Counted from the first letter of the stretch, positions 49,501-62,462 are shown. The stretch is 64,000 nt of DNA from Toxotes chatareus (GCA_016801885.1 CM028882.1:14997547-15061546); one strand, 5' to 3'. Translations and numbers: made by a program. The notes: a model not told the origin generated them from the sequence alone.

Positions 49501-52500
49501 GTACTGCACCCATGTCTTTATTAATCCAATGGATGGTTATGTTTATACTTCCTGTCCTTTCTTACAGTTGTCTGAGACCAAAGTATTCACTGCCTCTTCT
49601 GCTCCAGCAAACCACATCACACCTGGACACAAGTAAGCCATTCTACCTGAAGTCCAGTCAACTTAGAACTCTACAAAAAACAGGATTTATTTTGTAGAAC
49701 AATATTTTATTTAATATGTCTGCTTATCTTCTCCTTGTCCACCCTTCTCCCAAAACACATCTTTTCTCCACGTCTTTACTACACTCACTCTTATTGTCTT
49801 GTCTCCTGTTTCCCCTCAGTGTGGACCTGGCTAGCCTACTGCCTAAGGCTGGAGTGGCTGTAGGGGGTTCCATGGACTCTGACTTGGGGGCAATTGTCGA
49901 TGGCCCCTCAGCTGAGGATTTGGGCCAAAGCCTGGTGTTTACCAATTCCCACCACAATGGACGCACTGCGACACACAGCTACGCACACGCCACAGCCAAC
50001 AGCTATGCTCATGCCGCCTCTGCTAGTACCACCTACGCACACGCTGCACTGGTACAGACAGCCATGAATACACACACATGGGCAAGCACCAGCAAATACT
50101 TACGTATATCATGTTCCTGCATATGGTATCGCTGTATTCAGTTCTTGTTTTTCCTCTCATTCTCTCAGTCCTCAGTCCTGGGTTCAGGTTTTGGCTCGCT
50201 GAATGCACCTAAGCCAACACCTTCCTCTGACATCAGGACATCAGAACAGCTCAACGGGCCTCGGCTTGGTCAGAGAGCCAGTCAGACATTAGCCACCACC
50301 TCCGGCAGCAGTAGTGTTTCCAAAGATGCAGGGCCACCTCCAATGCAGAGTCCTGCTCCTGCCTCTCCCTCTGTGGACATCAAGGCTCAGAGAGTGGAGA
50401 ATGGCCCTGTCACTGCCCAACACTGTAAGTTTATCTCAAAGTAAACAACAATTCCAATACAGAAATTTAAGACATGACAATTAAATCTTAATTTATTGTT
50501 GTCCATGACAATACACAAGGTACACTGTGCTGCAGTTTAGTTAAGTAAATATTTGAATTTATCCCCATTCGCTTCAGTGGAGATGAAGCTTCAGCCAGAA
50601 CCATCAGCGGTGCTCAGCCAGCTGACTCAGAGGCAAACACAGTCCACCATCCTCTCCACCACAGAGTCTCTGGGGCTGTCTCAGTCACATGCACCACAGG
50701 TCCCCACACCACCAGGTAGGACTGTTGAACAGTTAAAGGTGTGAAAGTCTGCACAGAGTATCTGGTAACTTGAGTAGAATATTGATCATTATCCGATTAA
50801 TTATGTAATAATAGAAGCATCAGAAGATGGTGTTACATGACCCACTGAGCTTTTTAATAACCAGAACAGCGGAAATGAGAGCAAATGCCTAAATGTCCCT
50901 TTGGCTTGTTTGTGCACTGTAACCACATATGAAAAAAGATGGGAAATATCTGGCAAACAGTAAAACTCAAATAATGGCTACAAAGCCAGTAGGAAATACA
51001 AAGTAGTGAGTACACTCTTAACAGTATCTGTGCTGTAAGATCACGGCACAGATACTTTATCATCATCATGTCGTGCTCAGAGGGTTATTTTGACCCTAGT
51101 TCTGTGTTTTTAATGTGTGTCTGTGATATTATTAATGGAGTGGCCTCCCTCCTTCAGGTCATGAGTCCTCCATCCCTCCTGTACGAGATGGAGCTTCTCC
51201 AGGAGTGAAGCTGCCAGGCATGGAGCCGCCCATCACAGAGCCCCCTCAGCGGCAGCTAAAGACACAGAGACGCAGAGTACCTCCGCCCTCAAAGGTAAGC
51301 TGATCTTATCTCTGAACCTTTTTTTTTTTTAATTCAAAAGATTTTTATTGTCAGTTCACTATATGTGCTGGACATACAGACAAATTGAAACAAGTTTTTC
51401 AGATAAGTGAAAATAAAATAGAATAAGAAAGAAAACCTATGTACAATCAGAGTGCAGTGTGGTAGCAGCATAGTTGGCAGTAGTGCAAATTTATTTAGTA
51501 AGTAAATTGCAGAATGAAACAGTCCACAGGAAATGGTTTGAGTTAGCAGAGGAGATGGTTAATTTATCTGGCCATAATGAGTAATTCTTATATATGTGCT
51601 GTTACCTGTTTGACAAGACAAGCCAGCTAGCTAACCAGTTATGTGGTAGGGACAGATAGTACAAAGTAGTTTCTGTAAGCTGTTAACTCCACTCCTATGA
51701 CTTTACTTTTCATAATCAAAGATAATATCTTTGTGAGGGCAAATAAATACACAGACCTTTTTCAGTATATTGATCCCATACATGTGTTTGCTACCAGAAC
51801 TTGTCATGACAGTTTGACATGACAATTTACCACTCTGAAGTAGCAATCAACAGGACTGTTTGAACTAAACACAGCTAGTAGCCAGTTATCATCTACGTTC
51901 ATTTTGGACTGAAAATAGCTTTTCATTTTAACGACTTGGTTTCCATAATTTAAACATTTTATACAAACAAAATTAAATTGATTGAATATATTTTCTCTTT
52001 GTCTGTCTCAGATCCCATCGTCAGCAGTGGAGATGCCAGGCTCAGCAGATATATCTGGTCTGAATGTTCAGTTTGGAGCTCTCGACTTTGGGTCTGAGGC
52101 TGGTAGTGGAACAGTAGACATGGCACAGATGGAGTTGGCCAGGGAACAAGTCCCCACTCAGGCCCCAGCTCCAGCAGCTCCAGCACCCATGTCTGTCCCT
52201 ACTGCTGTTCCCACACAGCAGCCACAGAGCAGCCTGTTCTCTAAGCCAGGATCTGTGAGGTATGTGTGAGGTTTTTTTTTGAGTTGGTGTCTTTTAGCAC
52301 AGGTTTGTCTGTTTATGAGAGGAACTTGTCATTTGTAGTTTTGTGCGTCTGTTGTTTTTTTGTTCAGCATGATATCTTGGCAACCATTCAAGATGGGGCC
52401 ACGCAAAAAGAACAGCACTGACTGTTGCCCTTTTAGCTCAGTTACAGATAGAAACTGCTTGTCATTTTCTCAGTTTGTATATTTATTTGTTTTTACCCAT

Positions 52501-55500
52501 CTACCTTTCTTCTGGTCTTGTGAACAGTGAACACATGAGCAGCTTGGCCTCAGCTGTATCAGATCCCAGCTTCCCCTCACCATCTTTGGGCTTACCCAGT
52601 GCCACGCCCTCGCCCTCCCTGGGTCTTCCCAGTGCAGGTGCTCCACCCTCTTCTGCAGCCCCTACCACTGCCAGCCGCGTGGAGAGTAGTGGCCCAAGGT
52701 CCCTGCCACCTCATCTTGGCTTCTCTCAGAGTAAAGATGTCTCATCAGCTGCTGGTGGACCTCTCACGGTGAGGATAAACCTTTTTCTCTCTAATACCTG
52801 ACAAATTGCTGAAGGATAAAACTTAGACCGAATATTTCTTCCTCTCATAGAATGGCTACGGTGGGATGAAGACACAGAGCACACAGGACAGTAAGTATTC
52901 TCAGCATTATCTGTTCTAGAGAACTGCACTGGTGTGGCCAATCAAATCTCTTACAGGGAACAATATTGATTGTTAAGTGCATCTGGTAGGAAGTGGAAAG
53001 AGTCCTCTCAGTGAAAGCTGATGGGGTTTGATATAGACCAGAACATACTCACTTTTTTTTCACATTCATTCTAGGTCATTCTTGTATTCATCCTCCCACA
53101 TTCAGTTTATAACATCAACTGAAACATTTACACCAAGATGTTACCTTTTTTTTTTTTTTATTCTTTTCAAAACCAGGTTCGTCATCAACGTCTAGAACAG
53201 TGAAAACGGAATCTCCTGTTATGACAAGTGACAGTGGCCCTGGTCACCACATCCCTTCTCCTGCCATCACACCTTCCCACTCAACCCCTGTTCCTTCGCT
53301 CAGCAGGTAAAGGATTGTTCATGATATTTTATATTGCTGACTTTTTTTGTTTTTTTTTGTTTGGAGATAATGATGGTTACAAGCACATATCTTAATCCAG
53401 TAATGTGGAATTATCTTCCACTGAATCTCCAGTCTTCCTGCCCGTGATTCCTGGGTGATGTGCTTTTGTGACTTCATCACACAGAAGTAGGCTGACAGAA
53501 TTTTTTTTTTTTTTATTCCGTTTCTAGTCACGTGACCAGTACTCACTCATCTGGATCAGCCCTCGCCACGAGTTCCTCCCTGACGGTAAGTGTGTGTACA
53601 GACGTGCAATTCTTGTAACATCCTTATTCTGTTTTAATTTAGTAAAACATGGTATGTTTAACACTCAAGTTGTTTTGCAGTTGGGTCATTTGAATGCAGG
53701 ACTTTTATTTTATGCTAGCTCTGATGCTTTCCTCAAAACTGTTCCTGATTCCGCTATCACACACCCTTGTCCTGTGTCATCAGATAAGTAATGAGGAGAG
53801 TAGCAGCAGCAGCAGCCTCCATGCCTTTTCGTCATCAACGTCCAGCCAAGTTGTCAATCCCAGTCCTTCAGCCCCCATGGCTGTTAGCAGCTCATCCACG
53901 AATGGTCTTCACCCATCTGGAGCACCAGGGCTAACTCCTAATGGCACAAACACCACACTCTCTGCTTCAGGCAGCCGCACGGCACCACTGCTCACCACAA
54001 CCTCCGGTAGGTTCATATTCCACACATGAATCACATCATCATTGTGACACAGGAACTCTTTTATTAAAGATTCTTTTAAAGTGGGAACAAAAATCATCAC
54101 TCAAATACAGTACCTTATTTTGTTGTTAATAGCTATAGTTCATAGTAAATGGAATCAGGCTATTATGACTCGCACTGAGACTGTACTGATCGATATAAAT
54201 ATACATCACAAGATAACCTTTTACAAAAAAAAACAGAGGAATTCTTGCTATGTTGTAAGTCAGTTCTTCCTTCTTCCCCAGGTAAAGCTCCCCCCAACTT
54301 GGCCCAAGGAGTGCCGCCTCTCCTGGCAAACCAGTACATCATGGGCCCTGGTGGCTTGCTCCCTGCTTACCCAGTAACTACGCACTTTCATTCCTTTCTC
54401 CTGTTACCAAAATTCGATGTGTGTTGTTGTCTTTCTGAAGTGTGCCTAACCTACAGAGTTGCATTTACTATGAGTGGAGACACTTGATTGAATAATTGCA
54501 GCAGTCAGTTCACTCCACTCTACAGAGCTTTTCAGTGTTGATGATGACTGTGTTTTAGTAGGTTCTGATCAAACATGAAATCTGTGGAATTCACTGAAAC
54601 ACTGATTAAAGCTGAGTCGAAGCTGAAATGGGTAAATGGGTAGAGGATAAAGCAAAAATGGAGTTTGCGGGTGACATTGAGGTTTAGCAGAGACTCCAGA
54701 GTGGTACTAAATATTCACCTTTTCTTCTGTCCATTATCTTTATTTCAACAGCAGATCTATGGATACGAGGACTTGCAAATGCTGCAGTCTCGCCTTCCTA
54801 TGGTGAGTCTGTGGTAGTGTTTATTATTTCATTTATGCTGCTGTATATTCCTGTGGTTCTTATATATATATATTTTTTAATTAGCAGTTGTCTTTCCAAT
54901 CTGTTTCCCTGTGTATTACATTCTTGCTACCTTTAGTAAAGTAACCTCTCATTTAATCTTTATCCTCTCTTCTATTGTGTGGCATTGTCAACAAATTTCC
55001 AAAGTAGAAAACAGCAGAACATGAGGTACTATGACATTTGAATGAATTAAGTTTTAATTATTTTTTCTTCTTATTCTGTTCTTCTTTTTCTGCCTAGGAC
55101 TATTATGGTGTAACATTCCCTGGTACTACAGCTGCTATGCCTGGAAGAGATGGCCTGGCCAATAACCCATATTCCGGTAAGTTAAATTTTATGTTGAACT
55201 GTAGTTTAAGTTGATTTGTGCTCTTAACTCACTGTCGCACTACACGATTAACACAATTGCTCCCCATTTTATAAAACTACATAGCTTTGCCACTTTTCAT
55301 GTATACCATAGAGATTTTGTTCTTTTTTTTCCTCTCTCACAATTTGGTGGCTTCATGTCAGCTAACTGTCAATGGAACCTTAGATTGTGTTTTTTTTTTT
55401 TTTTTTTTTTTTTCATCATCAGTCTTTTCTACCACTGTTTTCTGTCCAGGTGAGGCAACAAAGTTTGGTAGGAATGACTCTTCGTCTCCAGCTCCACCAA

Positions 55501-58500
55501 ACAGCCTCTCCTCAGCTGGGGTGCAGTCGCAGCCCCAGCAGGCCCCACAGCCAGGGACGCAGGGCCAGGGCACGGGACAGAGCCAGGGTCAACAGACACA
55601 GAACCAGGCCTTCCTAAATCCCCCTCTGCCCCCTGGCTATGGATACACTGGTAAGAAAATGTAAAATGATGTTTGATGATACGGATATTATTATTATTAT
55701 TTCTGGCCAACTCATACATGCACTTTATACCTAATGTGAATGCCAGCTTTAGTTAGCACATTCCCTCTTGTTATTTTTGGCTTATTGTTTATAACGAGGT
55801 AAAATGTGTCAGAGCTCTTGAAGTTAGAAAGAGAATTAACTTAATATTATTGTAACACTTCCTGTTAACAAAAATTCTAACTGGCCTTTTTGCAGGTCTG
55901 CCGTACTATGCTGGTGTGCCTGGGGTTCCCTCAGCCTTCCAGTACGGCCCCACCGTCTTTGTGCCTCCTGCTTCAGCCAAACAACCTGCAATGGGCCTGG
56001 CCAACCCCTCCAATCAGTATCACCAACAGCATCAGCCCAGTTACGGACAGCATGCATATGGCACAGGTAAGACTAGGATAAAACCAGAGGGCTCTGTCTG
56101 TCACTGCTCTCACTGACTGATATTTGTTTCTAGACAACTAACACAGTACATTAAGTCATATAATTGTAAAGAGTTCTCATGTGAAGTTTATTTGCAGAAC
56201 GTTTAATTCAATTTTTGAAATGAATTACTTTAGTTTGAGCCTGTGTGTTTTATTGAGCTATGACAGCACAGGTTTATCTTTAATTATTACTGCCAAACAA
56301 AGTTGTACCACAGTCTGTGTGGCACAACAAGTAGTTGAGAGGGTTACTTGATCAGCATCAACAGTTATGGTGGGTTATCTAGCCAGTTACTTTTGTCAAG
56401 TGTGTTGTGGTGCTCTACAGTATATTACTACACTAACACTATATTACGGTCAATTTTTGGTGCCCCATGTGCAGCACCAGTTTGGTTCCTTGTGGTATTT
56501 TAGTACAGCTACTATGATAGACAGGGTGTGCATACACAGACCTTAGGTGTGAAGAGTGTAGAGGGAGGCAAAAGAGGAATCAACTTCCAGTCTGTTATAT
56601 ATGTACACAAAATGCTGCATGTGCGTGTGGAGTTGGGCCTGTGTGTTTTTGCTTGTGCTGCATGCATAGCTCAAACCCCCTGCTGAAGTTGGACACGGCT
56701 CAGTGTAGACACAGCTGCCATTTTAGTCAGGTTACCTTACTGCCTCTCTCTCCCATGCCCCCCTCTCTCTTCTCTTCCCATCCTTTGTCCTCTTCTCACT
56801 CTTCTCTTCGCATCATCTGTTCCCCATCTTTATCTTCCTACCTCTCCCCCCTCTCCTCTGCTCGCTCTGCCTCCTCTCTTCTTCTGTACTCTTCCTCCTC
56901 CACCTCCTTCAGCCTTTGATGACCTGTCTCAAGCCCACGCTGGGGAGTACAGTAAGGGAGGGTACGGAGGCTCTGCCCAGTCACAGGCCAAGTCAGCGGG
57001 CAGCGGCCCAGGGAAAGGTACACACACAACACACGTGCGCACAATCTAACAACACGCACAAAGTCAGCGGGCGATTTCCTGTGGGAAAAACGATGTACTC
57101 ACAATTGCAGATGATTCTTCAGTCAAGAGTGTTCTGGAGAAAGGTGTGTATTTGCACGTGTGTGATTGCACTTTGATGTGCTAATAAATGGATACCTGCC
57201 AAAGGGTGAAACAAAGTGAGAAACATGCCTCTGCGCCTCCTCACTTACTATGCTTCTTCCTACTGGCTGGCCCCCCTCCTACTAACAGTGGAAATGAACA
57301 TTCAGTGTTTAAAATTCACTCATCAGCAGTGAAGTGATGCAGTTATTCTTCTTCTCCCTTAACCCCTTGATTTTCCTCTCCTCTTTTTTTTTTTTTTTCT
57401 TTCTTCCCTTCCCTCTTAAATTCCAATCTTTTTCTGTATCTCTTCCTTTCTCCCTGTCTTCACTCTCCTCTCAGCACCAGGACTGTCAGGTTCAGGTACC
57501 AGTGGAGGAGTACCTGACATGGGAGGTTCAATCTACAGCAAAACACAGGTGAGACTTGTCCTGTTGTATGTCTGTGTTTAGGCCAAGGCTTCAAGCCTCT
57601 GATTGTAAGATAATCGTTTTTAAATCACACATTGAGCGACCTTTTCTGAATTTTTTTTTTTTTTTTTTATCAAAATGGTGTACACATAAATAGCGCATAC
57701 TTGTGAAAAACCCATTAACTTGTAAAATAAGCTTGGATACATATGTCTGTTTGCGTAGGCAAGAGATTTTTTTTTTAAATGGCAGATAAAAGGTGCATGA
57801 TTTGCATGTTATTTCTAAACCTACTATTTAACCTCTTGCGTCTTCTCTCTGCTCCTCAGTCATTTGACAAGCAGGGCTTCCACACGGGGACACCGCCTCC
57901 CTTCAGCCTACCTTCAGCACTTGGGGGAACGGGGCCACTGAACCCTGGTGGTGCTCCTGGGTATGCCCCTGCTCCCTTCCTGCACATCCTGCCACCGCAC
58001 CAACAGCCCCACTCCCAGCTGCTGCACCATCACCTCACACAGGATGGACAGGTAAGCTGAAGTCTACATAATTGGAGGTGTTGTGTACATTTGTGTCATT
58101 ATCTGTGATTTTTCACGTTTTATTAGACACTCCTTGTTCTCGTACAGCTGTAACCTCAGCATACAGGAAACAGGAGTGTAGTAGAGAGTAGAGTGTAGTC
58201 TTGTGCACTGCTATATTAAGAAACTGTGTGGATCTTTTTGATCAAATAGTCCAAGAAACACTTTGCCACAAGAACTAACAAGTAAAAAACAAAAAGTCCC
58301 TGTGGTGCATTTGGTTTGGAATTTCAACCCCTTATTAAGAAATGATAATGGTTTTGGGGTAGATTTAGAAAAATTTAAAAAGTGACTTTTTAAAAGTGAT
58401 TTCTGTCCTTCAGACTTCAGATGATCTTTTTAGTTTGCTGTTATTTGCTATTTATTTTTCTGTTTTAATCTGCAGCCTTGTTGAGCAGTTGCAAACAATG

Positions 58501-58981
58501 GAAAAATTAAGTGAAAAATTCATTTGCTTCCCTGTGGCTTGTTCCAGTTTTTTGTATATTCATTGTTTAATTGTCATAACAGACAATTAAGGCTTTTTAG
58601 GCTTTTGATTTGTCAGTATTATACATCACTGCAAACTGCACCCTGTAATTCCTTGGCCATCAGAAAGTACTACCATGAGAGATATTTGTTGGTAACAGGA
58701 ACCAGACCCTGCTGACCAAAACTGGCTCTGTATGTTCCTGCGGTCGATGTGGTGGCAAAGTTCAGTCAAAGTTCCTGGAAAGGTTCAACAGTTGGAAATG
58801 TCTACAAAATTTCATAGAAACGGGAAATTAAATAAATCTGCTATTTAATTACTGATTGATGAAATTGATTTCTTGTTCTTTGCAGGGTGGTCCTGGACAG
58901 CGCAGTCAGTCCAGCAGCATGCAGCAGAAAACCCAAGGCAGCAAGTCCAGCTACGGCAGCTCCGGCTACTGGGCCAATTGA
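46565..58981 (+). CDS. ubap2: Ubiquitin-associated protein 2 (Lingerer/UBAP2 family)
   Basis: UBA-domain protein linked to ubiquitin-dependent turnover of stalled RNA polymerase II and to stress granules. Coding exons: 46565-46660, 46950-47027, 47175-47285, 47476-47632, 47870-47947, 48832-48895, 49005-49093, 49263-49315, 49568-49632, 49820-50051, 50169-50424, 50578-50715, 51158-51294, 52012-52259, 52528-52768, 52851-52890, 53177-53306, 53528-53585, 53784-54006, 54282-54373, 54755-54802, 55098-55176, 55450-55650, 55896-56066, 56913-57017, 57475-57548, 57860-58051, 58886-58981. These give 1183 residues. Visible: the MMTSV start, a UBA domain (about 55-100: VKQLIEVTGKTQDECMVALHDC), an RGG-rich stretch (about 120-200), GTFNPADY, ETKVFTASSAP, the MPGSADISGLNVQFGALDFGS block, YGYEDLQMLQSRLP, PPGYGYTGLPYY and a Tyr/Gly/Ser-rich C-terminus. 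UBAP2 is preferred over UBAP2L from ETKVFTASSAP, SSVLGSGFG and FVPPASAKQ, and from linkage to kif24. Intron snoRNA-like elements and several alternative-splicing signals are listed separately. Confidence 0.95.
48921..48998 (+). ncRNA. Second SNORD121-like box C/D element, possibly degenerate, in a ubap2 intron
   Basis: It resembles the element at 53362-53431 over its whole length: box C GTGATGG (48934-48940), a shared guide ACAAGCATATATCTT (48946-48960; one C-to-T change still allows G-U pairing to 28S rRNA), then box D CTGA (48990-48993). Flanking GAAGT and ACTTC could form a 5-bp stem, but the 5' arm is 8 nt from box C. Box D lies only 11 nt before the next exon, so processing would compete with splicing. 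It is either a functional sister copy or a decaying one. Confidence 0.5.
51318..51500. mobile_element. Diverged LINE 3'-end-like fragment in a ubap2 intron
   Basis: A T-rich run is followed by TTTTTATTGTCAGTTCACTA and later ACAAATTGAAAC, AATAGAATAAG and GCAGTGTGGTAGCAG. The order resembles the element at 17395 but is more decayed. Confidence 0.3.
53362..53431 (+). ncRNA. Box C/D snoRNA, SNORD121-like, in a ubap2 intron
   Basis: The element sits in the intron between the coding exons ending at 53306 and starting at 53528, in host orientation. A perfect 7-bp terminal stem (TGGAGAT at 53362-53368 with ATCTCCA at 53425-53431) brackets box C (ATGATGG, 53370-53376) and box D (CTGA, 53421-53424). 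This is the layout and about 70-nt length of a C/D snoRNA, with the 3' end about 96 nt from the next exon. The guide-like stretch ACAAGCACATA (53379-53389) is complementary over about 10 nt to the TATGTGCTTG segment near the 3' end of vertebrate 28S rRNA; that rRNA match is recalled, not searched. Mammalian UBAP2 introns host SNORD121A and SNORD121B, so orthology is likely. Confidence 0.82.
57111..57143 (+). other. Candidate 33-nt cassette microexon of ubap2
   Basis: Lies in the intron between exons ending at 57017 and starting at 57475. It is preceded by CACAATTGCAG and followed by GTGTGTA. Both flanking joins are phase 1, and including this segment inserts 11 residues (DDSSVKSVLEK after GK) without a stop or frame change. 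The upstream pyrimidine tract is weak, as often seen in regulated microexons. It is inferred from splice signals and phase only. Confidence 0.45.
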
Positions 58982-59493
58982 GGAATGCTTCCCACTCTTC
59001 CCTCCCCCAAAAGGCTGTGTGTGTGCGTATGTGCGTGCGTGTGTAAAGCTAAAACAAAAAACGCAAACTGAAAGACACACTACCCTCACAATGAGCAACC
59101 TTGGGCCTCTTCGCCCTGCTCTCCCCACCTCCACAAGTCCTCATAAGTCTTTTGGGTTCTCTCTTCCCCCCCTTTTCAAAATTGGTTGTACATGTAAGAT
59201 ATTTATGTATGTATTTATATATATATACTGTATATGTAATAGTAGAACATGAAATGTGGTTGCTGCATTTTATTTTTGAAGGACTTTTTGTTTACTTTTT
59301 TCAAAACTGCAGGAAAAGATGTTACTTAAAGACAGAATGAGATGATGATGGTGAGAGAGAGATTGAAGAAGAGAAATGATCAAAAACTTCCTGGAAGAAA
59401 ACAGAAAAAGGAAAAGGAGAGAACTATAGCACTGATTTCATATGAGGACATTTCAGATGGGGGTGGGGTTTATAATAACTAACTGCATCTGTC

Positions 59494-59533
<40 letters not shown>

Positions 59534-59727
59534 CATAACTTCCTGAATGACCGGCTCATCCCCCCAAAACTTCATTTTGTAGCTTCCTGTCTTTCCCCTC
59601 CTGCCTCTCGCCCTCCCTTCCTCTGGAGGGCTGCCTTCTCTCCTTGTGTCAGCACCTACCCTTTAAAGACAGACCTGTCCATCTAAATTTTATATTTTAA
59701 TTTAATTTTAACCCTCATTTCCCACGA

Positions 59728-59733
59728 AATAAA
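59728..59733 (+). terminator. Poly(A) signal, ubap2
   Basis: AATAAA about 750 nt after the ubap2 stop codon, followed by a GT-rich stretch suited to 3' cleavage. The 3' untranslated region contains a poly-T run near 59499-59530. Confidence 0.65.
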
Positions 59734-62272
59734 GCAGTTGGAACTCTGACTTGTCTGAGTCTTTTTGTATTTGTGTGTGCACTTGTGTCTGTTTTTCTTG
59801 ACTGCCTTGGAAGTTCAAATGTAGACTTTCTGATTTAATTGTGCAGTGCATGGAGACATTTCCATTTTCACAGTTGCTTTTCTATTTTGAACAGCTTGAA
59901 ACAAAAAAACCTCTGAAAAACAATGATATTTTAACCAACTTACTGTGAGTGTAAGGTTACATAAAAACTAATTTCTATTTTACTAATTATGTGAAAAGGA
60001 TATGCAGCACATGGCCCTAGTTGTGCGTTTCTCAGATACAGGCAAAGCTTGACTGGTGAGAAACTTTTCATTTGTAATAATATTAACCAAAATTATTTTG
60101 TTATACATTACAATATGATCATTATGAAATAGAATCAAATATGACAAAAAAAAAAAAAACACCTACAATGAGTGATTTCCCTTTTAAATGTTCATTTCTT
60201 GCTTTTGGCAATATGTTGCATTCTCTAACTTATGCAAAGATAAATTCAGGTTGACACTTTGCGGAGGATAGGCCCAAAACTGAGATTCCAAAGGATAAAG
60301 TTGCATTGACTGACTCGTTCTTACTGGCTCAATTTGCCTGAAAGTAGACCTGCAATCAATGTTCTGTTCTATAGTAGCTGCAGCTTTGTAGGCAGTCTGA
60401 TAGCTGTGGGTTGTTGCCATGATCTGCTGACTGTGGACACAATCAATGCAAGTAAATAGGATTATCATTCTGATACTCTGTTTAATCTGTACCGTTGTTC
60501 CACAGAATCCATGAAAAATTTGTTTTATTTCAAAATCTTGTGTGAGATTCTGCTGTAAAGTTGCATCAAATTAATCAACTTATTTCCCCGCTAAAAAGAG
60601 GAAACAGATGCAGTTATTATAAACCCCACCCCCTTATAAAATGTCCTCATATGCAAATCTGAATCTGAAATGAACATTTTCTGTAATCTGGTAGCCAAAG
60701 CTGTGTTGTCCATAATAGTCTTTTAAGCCAGTTGGCCATATGGTGGCCCAGCTTGAGTGAAACCCAGGTGGCTCTCTGATTACAGTGAATCCATCATAAC
60801 ATACCTTCTTTTCCCATTATTTCCATACTCTGAGATGCAATTGATTAATTAAAAACTTATTACAAAATCTGAGTAAGGAAGATGAAAGTTTTCATTTATG
60901 AAACTGCTTAGCACAGGGACTCCGCACAGCACAACTTTTAGTTGAAATATGAAAAAGGCGAAAAATGAGAGTTCAGCAGTTTTAATGAGATGCAACTAAC
61001 TGTACAGGAATTAATTCCTACAATAACCATCACATTCATTAAGATGGGACAAGTATGCACTCATGCAGAACAAGGGTGAATAGATGTGGAAAGACAATGG
61101 TATGTTTTTGAAGCTAAACCATGATGTCACCCTCTGTTTTGGATTGTCACAGCCCCCATTTTCCATTTAGAAAGAAGCAGTACTGTAGGTGGGGGGTGGG
61201 GCGGGGGTGGAAGAAGGAAAAGTGTTAAATCTGTACAGAGCCTTGTTTGTCTGCACTTCAGTAATCCAGGCATTTCCAAGACTGACAAAACAATGTGGCA
61301 ATATGATAATTTGCATTTAGAAATATAGCTTGATTAACAGACAGTGCTCATGTGAGAACTGATGTTCACCAGTTTACTCACCAGAATTATTTTGGTTTCT
61401 GACTGATGCACAAGCTAATGACTGGGGAGCATCAGTTCCTTTGAATTTAGTTGGTCATCGTGATACAGTATATAGTAGTAATTTTATTTGTTTTATTTTA
61501 GATTTTTTTTTTTTAGTTTAACTAAAAAGGCCACCATTAAATACAATAGTATCTACTGAGAAGTGGAACCAAAAATCAGCATATCTTAATCATAACTTAA
61601 TCCCCATGCAAAAGTACGGAAGTCAGTTTTTACATGATTTGAGAACGTCACGATACAAAGATATTATAAGTTTTCTGCTCAATATTTGATTTAATACAAG
61701 GGCGTTTGAAGGTCTATAAAGGGAGAAAGATGCTTCTGCCAGTGTTGTGCACTATAAACAATATACAATGCTGAAACCAACAAGGAGCTGCTGCAATGTC
61801 CTAAATGTAATCTTATCAAACACCACCAGATGGCAATATATAACCATTTATATGTCTTATGAAGTAATTTACTGCAACCATGCCATGTACAGGAGTACTT
61901 TTTTTTTTTTTTACATAGGACTCGGTCTGGCAAAACCTTGACCTGGGCACTAATTAAATACTGAGCTGTGGATCATATTTGGGGCAGAAGAAGGCTGAAC
62001 AGATGTAGTGAACATAGGTAATGAATGAATAAATGGGAAGAAGCCATGCAAACAAGTATGTGTCCACCTCTGTGTGAGAATACCTGAACCGGGGAAAATC
62101 AAACCTTACTTCTCACATTATTTGAGATGTTTTGAACTGTTTTAATTGATAACACATTGTCATGCTGAATGAGTACTGTGGAAATTAGAATTCACATTAC
62201 TCACAGACTCAGAGACCTAAGGTTTAATGTGACTAAAGCGTTCTCTGTGTCTCCCCCTTCTTCCGTGTCTTT

Positions 62273-62413
62273 CCAATGAATGTGGAGATTGTGTGAGACC
62301 CCAGTGAAGCCTATATAACCTTGGTGTGTGACTGACAAAGGAGAGGAGGGGGGAGAAAAAGAGAAGGGTGGTGATGGGAGGGTGGGATGCAGAGGAGAGA
62401 GGATGGAAAGTTG
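62273..62413 (+). promoter_or_regulatory. Candidate promoter and first exon of an unseen downstream gene
   Basis: CCAAT (62273-62277) is followed 35 bp later by TATATAA (62312-62318). A purine-rich segment then leads to a good donor (AAGTTG|GTGAGTG, 62413). No coding exon follows within the window, so any gene would continue beyond the right edge. Confidence 0.25.
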
Positions 62414-62462
62414 GTGAGTGGCAGGTGCTATTGTGGCCTAAGTGCAGGAGCCTACAGCAACA

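Noticed and set aside
60184..60468. Minus-strand open frame of 94 codons downstream of ubap2
   Set aside because: No recognised family, no convincing splice partners and AT-rich low-information sequence. It could be chance; it is kept only as a candidate for a transcript search.
61189..61212. G-rich run that might form a quadruplex
   Set aside because: Only three runs of three or more G are clear and there is no nearby gene start; too weak to call.
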